Source: Spirochaetales bacterium
GTDB taxonomy: Bacteria > Spirochaetota > Spirochaetia > DTKZ01
Direction of reading: 5' to 3'
Length of the DNA stretch: 20,066 nt
Assembly (NCBI GenBank): GCA_031274005.1
Contig: JAISQU010000008.1
Coordinates: 1-20,066 of the forward strand
Shown here: positions 14,877-20,066 of the stretch, one piece after another
How positions within the stretch are numbered: the stretch's first letter is position 1
Layout: each line of letters starts with the position of its first letter
The notes under the pieces: model-generated
The model's input: only the letters and a program-made list of their open reading frames with translations
Databases searched by the model: none
Told to the model about the DNA's origin: nothing
Position numbers and translations under genes: made by a program

Positions 14877-15758
14877 ATGGCCGACTTTGTCCAGCAGATA
14901 CTGAACGGATTCGCCCTAGGACTGGCGTATGCCCTCGTTGCTGTAGGGTATTCGCTGGTTTTCGGCATTTTGCGGCTTATCAATTTTTCACACGGCTCGG
15001 TGTACGCCTTCGGGGCGCACGCGGCGTTTTTTATGGTGGGCCTGCATTTCGGGCCTGTCCCCGCCATCATCGCGGCCATGCTTATTACGGGGGTCTTGGG
15101 CGTTGTCATAGACAGGACAGCCCTGGCGCCCCTGCGCAAAAAAAAGTCCGTCAGTATCGCGGCCTTGGTGACGACTCTGGGTATTTCCAGCATTATTCAG
15201 AATATGCTGGTGGTCATTTTCGGAAGCCAGAGAAAGCCCTTTCCTGATTTTTTCAACTTCGGGACGCTGGAGCTGGGCGGCGTACGCCTAGGTTCGCGCC
15301 AGCTTGTCATGGTTACGGTGTCTCTGGCGCTCCTTTTGCTGCTTCTCATGGTTGTCAATAAAACAAAAGTCGGCCTTGCCATGAGGGCCACGGCGCAAAA
15401 TCAGAAAGCCGCGGCTCTTATGGGCATCAACGTCAATAACATTATTACGCTGACCTTCCTTATGGGAGGGGCCTCCGCGGCTATTGCGGGCGGCATGGTC
15501 GGCGGTTATTACCAGATCGTGTACCCTTCCATGGGCTTTATGATAGGGCTCAAGGCTTTTGCCGCTTCGGTGCTGGGCGGCATAGGCAGCCTGCCGGGAG
15601 CTCTGGTCGGCGGCCTTCTTGTGGGCGTTATAGAAAGCCTCGCGGCCTTGTTCTTCGGGTCCAACTACAGGGACGCTACGGCGTTCATTATATTGATTGC
15701 CGTGCTTATTTTCCGGCCCGCCGGGCTTTTCGGCAAAAAAGAAGTGGTCAAGGTATAG
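14877..15758 (+). CDS. livH: Branched-chain amino-acid type ABC transporter permease (LivH)
   Basis: This 293-residue inner-membrane permease has eight or so hydrophobic segments. The N-terminal QQILNGFALGLAYALVAVGYSLVFGILRLINFSHG is the classic LivH opening. The cytoplasmic coupling region follows MRATAQNQKAAALMGINVNNI, and FAASVLGGIGSLPGALVGG is the conserved C-terminal segment. It starts 11 bases after livK with only a weak ribosome-binding sequence, so translation probably depends on coupling. Confidence 0.94.
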   Translation: MADFVQQILNGFALGLAYALVAVGYSLVFGILRLINFSHGSVYAFGAHAAFFMVGLHFGPVPAIIAAMLITGVLGVVIDRTALAPLRKKKSVSIAALVTTLGISSIIQNMLVVIFGSQRKPFPDFFNFGTLELGGVRLGSRQLVMVTVSLALLLLLLMVVNKTKVGLAMRATAQNQKAAALMGINVNNIITLTFLMGGASAAIAGGMVGGYYQIVYPSMGFMIGLKAFAASVLGGIGSLPGALVGGLLVGVIESLAALFFGSNYRDATAFIILIAVLIFRPAGLFGKKEVVKV

Positions 15759-15761
15759 CCT

Positions 15762-16814
15762 ATGGAAAAAAATACAGAGGAACCTTTGAAAACAGCCGGC
15801 GGCTTGTACAGGGTCGAGCTTTTTTTCTCGAAGCGCAGGATGATCCTTATTCCCGCGGCTTTTATCCTTTTTCTTGCCGTGCCGCTTATGGGTTTTAACC
15901 AGTACATTCTGCGGATTTTTACCGTTATCGGTATTTATATTATACTGTCCCTGGCCCTCAATCTTGTGGCGGGTTACACGGGGCAGTTGTCCATGGGGAA
16001 CGCCGCCTTCTACGCCATCGGGGCCTATACCGCGACTCTGCTTCTTCTCAGGGGAGGGGTGAACTACTGGCTTACCATTCCCTTGGCCGCTGTGCTGGCC
16101 GGTTTCTGCGGCCTTCTTCTGGGGCTTCCCACCTTTAGACTGAGGGGTTCGTATCTTACCATTGTGACTCTGGGTTTTGGTGAAATTGTGCGCATGATTC
16201 TGATGAACTGGGACAGCGTGACAAACGGAACCCTGGGTATACGCAATATTCCCGCGCCGGATTTTTTTGGCATTACCCTAAGCCTGCGTAACGGCGGTTT
16301 TTATTATCTTGTTTTATTCCTTGTTGTTCTTGTTTCCGCCGCCTCCTGGTTTATCGTCAATTCCAAAATTGGCCGCGCGTTTGTGTCCATACGCGAAGAT
16401 GAGATCGCCGCGCAGATGATGGGCATACGCACAACAAAATACAAGGCCCTGGCCTTTGTGCTGTCCGCTTTTTTTTCAGGACTGGCGGGGGCTTTCTACG
16501 CGCCCATGGTGGGCTATATAGACTCCAACTCCTTTACCTTCGAGGTCTCCTCGCAGATTATCAGCATGGCGATTCTGGGGGGTCTGGGTACGATGCGGGG
16601 GATGTTTTTCGGGGCGGCGGTGCTTATTGTTTTTCCCGAGGTGTCCCGCTTTCTTATGGATTACCGCTTTGTCATCTACGGGGTTATACTGGTTCTCATG
16701 ATGCGCTTCCGGCCCCAGGGGCTTCTGGGCTGGCAGCCGAGAGTTCCTGTACGCTTTTCAAAAACTGTGAGGAGCGACCTCATGCGGGAGGGCATCCTCC
16801 CGGAAGGGGAATAA
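15762..16814 (+). CDS. livM: Branched-chain amino-acid type ABC transporter permease (LivM)
   Basis: This 350-residue permease is the partner of LivH in the membrane. About 28 hydrophilic residues precede the first helix. LNLVAGYTGQLSMGNAAFYAIGAYTA and FRLRGSYLTIVTLGFGEIVR are LivM hallmarks, SIREDEIAAQMMGI is the coupling helix, and the end FRPQGLLG is typical. It begins three bases after the livH stop; AAGG lies just before, within livH. Confidence 0.94.
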   Translation: MEKNTEEPLKTAGGLYRVELFFSKRRMILIPAAFILFLAVPLMGFNQYILRIFTVIGIYIILSLALNLVAGYTGQLSMGNAAFYAIGAYTATLLLLRGGVNYWLTIPLAAVLAGFCGLLLGLPTFRLRGSYLTIVTLGFGEIVRMILMNWDSVTNGTLGIRNIPAPDFFGITLSLRNGGFYYLVLFLVVLVSAASWFIVNSKIGRAFVSIREDEIAAQMMGIRTTKYKALAFVLSAFFSGLAGAFYAPMVGYIDSNSFTFEVSSQIISMAILGGLGTMRGMFFGAAVLIVFPEVSRFLMDYRFVIYGVILVLMMRFRPQGLLGWQPRVPVRFSKTVRSDLMREGILPEGE

Positions 16815-16815
16815 C

Positions 16816-17589
16816 ATGGCTCTTCTTGAAATCAACAATGTGTCTTTAAGTTTCGGGGGGCTGAAGGCTGTAGATGATGTAAGCCTGTATGTGAACAAGG
16901 GCGAAATCGTCAGCCTTATCGGCCCCAACGGGGCGGGCAAGACAACTATGTTCAACATCCTTACCGGCATTTATAAAATAGATCACGGCGGTATCCTTTT
17001 TGACGGTTACCCCATTCAGAACAAAATTCCCCAGGACATAGTCAAGGCGGGAATTTCCCGAACTTTTCAGAACATACGCCTGTTTCGCAATATACGGGTC
17101 ATAGAGAATGTGCTGGTGGGCTGCCACATAACGATTAAGTATAATTTTTTCGACGCTCTTTTCAGAACCCCGAAATACCGCAGGGCCGAAAGGCAGAACA
17201 TGGTCAGGGCCGTGCGGCTTTTGTATGATGTGGGGCTTTCTCACCGTGTTCACGATTACGCCAGCAATCTTCCGTACGGGGAGCAGCGTAAACTCGAAAT
17301 AGCCCGCGCCCTTGCCACGGGGGCGAAGCTGATTCTTCTGGATGAACCGGCCGCGGGCATGAACCCCCAGGAGTCGGCGGAACTGCTGAGATTCATTCTT
17401 GGCCTGCGCGGGCGGGGCTACACGATTCTGATGATAGAACATGACATGAGCGTTGTCATGAATATTTCCGACAGGATTTATGTTCTTGATTACGGCAAGC
17501 TGATTTCCCAGGGGCTGCCGCAGGAAGTGGCAAATGACCCCAAGGTCATAGAAGCGTATCTGGGAGGCATACAGAATGTTGAAAATTAG
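16816..17589 (+). CDS. livG: Branched-chain amino-acid type ABC transporter ATP-binding protein (LivG)
   Basis: This 257-residue cytoplasmic ATPase energises the LivHM permease. It has Walker A GPNGAGKTT (about 36-44), the Q-loop in ISRTFQNIRLF, the signature LPYGEQRKLEIARAL (the LivG-type variant of LSGGQ), Walker B LILLDEPAAGMN and the switch His in MIEHDMSVV. GGAAGGGG precedes the ATG, which comes one base after the livM stop. The 3' end overlaps livF by 14 bases. Confidence 0.95.
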   Translation: MALLEINNVSLSFGGLKAVDDVSLYVNKGEIVSLIGPNGAGKTTMFNILTGIYKIDHGGILFDGYPIQNKIPQDIVKAGISRTFQNIRLFRNIRVIENVLVGCHITIKYNFFDALFRTPKYRRAERQNMVRAVRLLYDVGLSHRVHDYASNLPYGEQRKLEIARALATGAKLILLDEPAAGMNPQESAELLRFILGLRGRGYTILMIEHDMSVVMNISDRIYVLDYGKLISQGLPQEVANDPKVIEAYLGGIQNVEN

Positions 17590-18280
17590 CGGCCTGAACG
17601 CTTTTTACGACAATGTGCATGCCTTAAAAAGCGTTGACCTCGAAATCAAGCAGGGCGAGATCGTATCGCTTATAGGCAGTAACGGCGCGGGAAAGACAAC
17701 TACCCTAAGCTGTATCTGCGGCCTTGTGGCTGCCCGCTCGGGCAGCATTACCTATAGGGACAAAGATATTACGAACTCGCCTACCCATAAAATTATCAGC
17801 GGGGGCATAGGCCTTGCGCCCGAAGGGCGTGAAGTGTTTCCCGGCCTGACGGTGGAGGAAAACCTGAGGCTGGGCGCGTACGCGCGCAGGGATCCCGGCG
17901 GGCTTGCGGATGCATACAGCCGTGTCTATGATCTTTTTCCGCGGTTAAAGGAACGTACCGCGCAGGCGGCCGGAACCCTTTCCGGCGGGGAACAGCAGAT
18001 GCTTGCCATTGGCCGCGCGTTGATGAGCGGCCCGGAACTGCTGCTGCTTGATGAACCTTCCCTGGGCCTGGCGCCCAACCTCGTTCTGATGATTTTTGAG
18101 CTTATACGCGAAATCAATAAACAGGGCGTGACGATTCTTCTTGTCGAGCAGAACGCGAACCTTGCCCTGTACACCTCGAACAGAACCTATGTTCTTGAAA
18201 CCGGGCATGTTGTTATTTCCGGGGAATCCCGCGACCTGCTGAAGGATGAGGGGATTAAAAAAGCGTATCTGGGGCAGTAA
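17576..18280 (+). CDS. livF: Branched-chain amino-acid type ABC transporter ATP-binding protein (LivF)
   Basis: This 234-residue second ATPase of the transporter has Walker A GSNGAGKTT (about 35-43), LAPEGREVFPGLTVEENL (the LivF-type Q-loop region), signature LSGGEQQMLAIGRAL, Walker B LLLLDEPSLGLA and the switch His replaced by Gln in LVEQNANLAL, as is normal for LivF. It starts inside the end of livG, with GGGAGG eight bases before the ATG. It is last in the livKHMGF operon. Confidence 0.95.
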   Translation: MLKISGLNAFYDNVHALKSVDLEIKQGEIVSLIGSNGAGKTTTLSCICGLVAARSGSITYRDKDITNSPTHKIISGGIGLAPEGREVFPGLTVEENLRLGAYARRDPGGLADAYSRVYDLFPRLKERTAQAAGTLSGGEQQMLAIGRALMSGPELLLLDEPSLGLAPNLVLMIFELIREINKQGVTILLVEQNANLALYTSNRTYVLETGHVVISGESRDLLKDEGIKKAYLGQ

Positions 18281-18515
18281 GGTAGCGGGCGCGCTTGTTT
18301 TTTTGGGGTAAAATTCCGCGAACAAAAGTTTTACAGGCAAAAACCCAGGGGGCGGCAGCCGCGTTTTTTACGCCGGGAATTGCGAAGCAATTCCCGGCGC
18401 GCGCCCGAATTCCGAATTAAAGAGAGGGCGCACGGAAAAAAATGGCGCACCCAAAAAAATGTCGTACCCTTTCCTTTGCCGGTTTTTTTTGATAAATTAG
18501 ATGATGGAGGCTACT
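18281..18515. other. Intergenic region after livF (235 bp) with foldbacks and a decayed repeat
   Basis: Directly after livF, AGCG-GGCG-CGCT followed by TGTTTTTTT (to about 18304) could be a weak terminator. A second one, GCGG-CAG-CCGC plus GTTTTTT, lies at 18352-18369. A repeat-related hairpin follows at 18371-18399. The stretch just before the lipoprotein gene contains TTTCCT-17-TAAATT (ending about 18499), a weak promoter candidate. Confidence 0.45.
18363..18425. repeat. Diverged relative of repeat subtype B (copy C)
   Basis: GCGCCCGAATTCCGAATTA (18401-18419) matches GCGCCCAAATTCCGAATTA of copies B1 and B2 with one change, and GTTTTTTACGCC resembles the GTTTTACGCC of their stem. Between them lies a perfect 13-bp-arm hairpin, CGCCGGGAATTGC-GAA-GCAATTCCCGGCG (18371-18399), different in sequence from the B stem but at the equivalent position. 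No terminal inverted repeats are recognisable, so it looks truncated or decayed. Confidence 0.55.
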
Positions 18516-18923
18516 ATGAGAAGAATATGTTTATTCCTTTTGATTATGCTCAGTATCGCGCTGCTGTTTTCCTGCGGGTCAACGCCGCCGGCCGCGACTG
18601 AGGCCGTTGATTTGACAACAGCCAAAAACCGGGCGGACGCCGCTCTGGCAAAGGCGAAGTCTGTCAAGGCGGATGTTTCGGTTAAAGCGGATTTTGACAA
18701 GGCTCAGGCCGCGTATACCGAAGCCGGAGGGCTTGCCTCTACTTCGGGGGACGCCGCTATAACGAAGTATCTTGATGCTGAGGGCTTGTTCCTCGTTGCT
18801 CACGATGCCGCTGTTGTCAAACGTGAAGAAGCCCGCAAGCAGCTGGACAAGGCCAAAAGCGATATTAAGGCTGTTGAAGACGAAGCGGCGGCTTTGCAGA
18901 AGGAACAGGGGGGCGCTCAATGA
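18516..18923 (+). CDS. Small alanine-rich predicted lipoprotein, function unknown
   Basis: This is a predicted 135-residue secreted lipoprotein. The signal MRRICLFLLIMLSIALLFS ends in a lipobox LFS-Cys, giving lipidation at about residue 20. The mature part is rich in Ala, Lys and Asp and looks almost entirely helical, with repeated AxxAxxxA spacing (AKNRADAALAKAKSVKAD; REEARKQLDKAKSDIKAVEDEAAALQ), suggesting coiled coil or helical hairpins. The ATG at 18516 is preferred over that at 18501 because GGAGG lies five bases ahead and the signal peptide starts there. It overlaps the next gene by ATGA, so the two products probably work together in the envelope. I do not recognise the family. Confidence 0.75.
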   Translation: MRRICLFLLIMLSIALLFSCGSTPPAATEAVDLTTAKNRADAALAKAKSVKADVSVKADFDKAQAAYTEAGGLASTSGDAAITKYLDAEGLFLVAHDAAVVKREEARKQLDKAKSDIKAVEDEAAALQKEQGGAQ

Positions 18924-19621
18924 AAAAGTTCGCAGGTGTTTTTCTTTTGACCCTGGTGTGCGCTGCCGGCGTTTTTGCCCAGTCGCTTCAGGACAACGAG
19001 TTTTACAAAAAATCCGTCGAATTTACCCGCCTGGCGGAACAGGCGCTGGAGGCGGGAGACTATGACGCGGCCCGGGATTACGCGCTGAAAGCCCAGGAGA
19101 ACGCCGCCCTCTCCAAAAACTACATAGACGAGATGGTCGCCGCCTACAGAGCGCGCACAGCCCTTAACGCCGCGCGCGCTCGTATCGGCCTTGCGGACCG
19201 CTACAATATGAAAACCCGTAACCCGGATGTTTACAACTCCGCCACAGCCTTATACAAAAAAGCGGAAGGCGAGTTTACCGCCAGGGATTACGCCCAAAGT
19301 CTTGCCGACGCCCGGCAGGTTCTTGAACTGCTCAAAGAATTTGAGGCCGCAGCGGGTACCGCCGCTCCGGCCCCGGCACCGACGCCGACGCCGGGACAGA
19401 GGATTTCCCGGTATGTGGTAAAGCTCAATCCGGCTCTGCGTGACTGCCTGTGGAGAATCGCGGGTTTTGATTTTGTCTACGGGGACTCAACCAAGTGGAG
19501 ATTCATTTATGACGAGAATAAGTCCTCGTTCCCGCAGCCTGAGAATCCCGAGCTTATCGTTCCCGGACAGGTTCTGAAAATCCCGTCCCTGAGCGGTGAG
19601 GCTCGCAGCGGTGAAAGGTAA
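18920..19621 (+). CDS. Exported helical-repeat protein with LysM-like C-terminal domain
   Basis: This 233-residue protein has a Sec signal MKKFAGVFLLTLVCAAGVFA (cleavage before QSLQ). Residues about 25-150 are helical and TPR-like (FTRLAEQALEAGDYDAARDYALKAQENAAL; ALYKKAEGEFTARDYAQSLADARQVLELL). A Pro/Ala linker follows (APAPAPTPTPG, about 155-165). The final 65 residues resemble a LysM domain: YVVKLNPALRDCLWRIAG, FVYGDSTKWRFIYDENK and NPELIVPGQVLKIP match the usual pattern of LW-IA, W--IY--N and I-PGQ-L-IP. A role anchored to or organising periplasmic peptidoglycan is likely but inferred. It is coupled to the lipoprotein gene by ATGA overlap and followed by a strong terminator. Confidence 0.78.
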   Translation: MKKFAGVFLLTLVCAAGVFAQSLQDNEFYKKSVEFTRLAEQALEAGDYDAARDYALKAQENAALSKNYIDEMVAAYRARTALNAARARIGLADRYNMKTRNPDVYNSATALYKKAEGEFTARDYAQSLADARQVLELLKEFEAAAGTAAPAPAPTPTPGQRISRYVVKLNPALRDCLWRIAGFDFVYGDSTKWRFIYDENKSSFPQPENPELIVPGQVLKIPSLSGEARSGER

Positions 19622-19659
19622 GCTGTGGCCGGACGCAGCCCTTAACTAGAGTTGTTCGG

Positions 19660-19689
19660 AAACCCGGAGGCCGGCCTCCGGGTTTTTTT
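19660..19689 (+). terminator. Rho-independent terminator
   Basis: A perfect inverted repeat AACCCGGAGGCC/GGCCTCCGGGTT (19661-19684) runs into TTTTTTT, about 40 bases after the stop of the LysM-like gene. It ends the lipoprotein/LysM operon. Confidence 0.92.
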
Positions 19690-19797
19690 GTGGGTGTTTA
19701 ATCCTTCCGCGGACTTTTTTACCATTTGTTTTTTCATTCTTTCTCTGCGATCTCCGGTCCTTTGCGGTTTTTATCTGTATCTTTAGTCCAATCAAGA

Positions 19798-20066
19798 TTA
19801 TCCCGCGGAAGCCGGTTTTTTCTTTCTTTTCGCCTGCAGCCGCCTCCCAAAAAAGAGAAGCCCGAACAGGACCCAGCCGAACAGGGACAGGGAAAAACTG
19901 CTGCGGATTGCCGTAACGATTACAACGCAGTACAGAAGGCGTTCCGCCGCGGTTATTTTTTGCTCGACAAAACCCTGCATCGCGATGGCCGCCGAATAAC
20001 AGACTATGGCCGCGGAGATCCAGGTAAACAGGGTTACCGCGTCAAAACCGAAATGCAGGTAATCGG
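19798..20066 (-). CDS. C-terminal end of a membrane protein, probably a fused TRAP (4TM/12TM) permease, partial
   Basis: The frame is open from the right window edge to the stop at 19798, giving about 89 residues. Reading through the edge gives YLHFGFDAVTLFTWISAAIV, then CYSAAIAMQGFVEQ, KITAAERLLYCVVIVTAI, SLFGWVLFGLLFF and a basic tail QAKRKKKPASAG. The order (helix, A-x-x-GF, K-x-x-x-ERLL, helix, short hydrophobic end) resembles the C terminus of fused TRAP-TAXI permeases, where a helix-rich end follows the 12TM part. The internal Met at 19980 is not the true start. Family assignment is from memory and needs the upstream sequence. Confidence 0.6.
   Translation of the reverse strand, partial: DYLHFGFDAVTLFTWISAAIVCYSAAIAMQGFVEQKITAAERLLYCVVIVTAIRSSFSLSLFGWVLFGLLFFGRRLQAKRKKKPASAG

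Noticed and set aside
1..20066. CRISPR array, tRNA or rRNA genes
   Set aside because: No regularly spaced direct repeats, no cloverleaf-like segment with a GTTC-containing T arm, and no rRNA-like conserved stretch was seen.

Overview
The window looks like a chromosomal segment of a spirochaete, most likely Treponema-like and possibly from the termite-gut group. This rests on the periplasmic and lipoprotein signal sequences (for example a signal ending FAGGGSEAQ, and relaxed lipoboxes such as LFSC and LFGC), the gene families present, and intermediate-to-high GC. No rRNA, tRNA, CRISPR array or recognisable transposase gene is visible. Species assignment is inference only.

Layout, left to right. 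(1) Positions 1-176: a repeat fragment abutting an IclR-type regulator (minus). (2) 1157-4509 (minus): a TRAP uptake operon in transcription order dctP-dctQ-dctM-uspA, with iclR further downstream. (3) 4777-6264 (minus): an isolated ilvC encoding a long, plant-like class II ketol-acid reductoisomerase. (4) 6625-10078 (minus): a helicase/exonuclease pair matching MrfA/MrfB (YprA/YprB), a DNA-damage repair pair. (5) 10194-11486 (plus): glgC for glycogen synthesis, divergent from mrfA. (6) 11976-12359 (minus): ridA, divergent from a cysteine-synthase-family gene at 12617. (7) 13738-18280 (plus): a complete branched-chain-amino-acid type ABC importer, livKHMGF. (8) 18516-19621 (plus): a small lipoprotein and an exported protein with a LysM-like C terminus, closed by a strong terminator. 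(9) 19798 to the right edge (minus): the C-terminal end of what looks like a second, fused-type TRAP permease.

Functionally the segment is dominated by carboxylate and amino-acid uptake (TRAP, Liv) and amino-acid metabolism (IlvC, cysteine synthase, RidA). There is a plausible but unproven link between the PLP enzyme, which can release 2-aminoacrylate, and RidA, which removes it.

The most unusual content is non-coding. At least three, probably four, intergenic copies of a short repeat family sit in this 20 kb. The intact copies are about 160-170 bp, have terminal inverted repeats beginning GAGCC, and are flanked by 3-4 bp matching direct repeats. They share conserved core blocks, while the hairpin stems and the rest of the termini differ between subtypes. 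They look like MITE-type elements without their own transposase. I could not run any database search or folding, so family calls rest on motifs and remembered family sequences.
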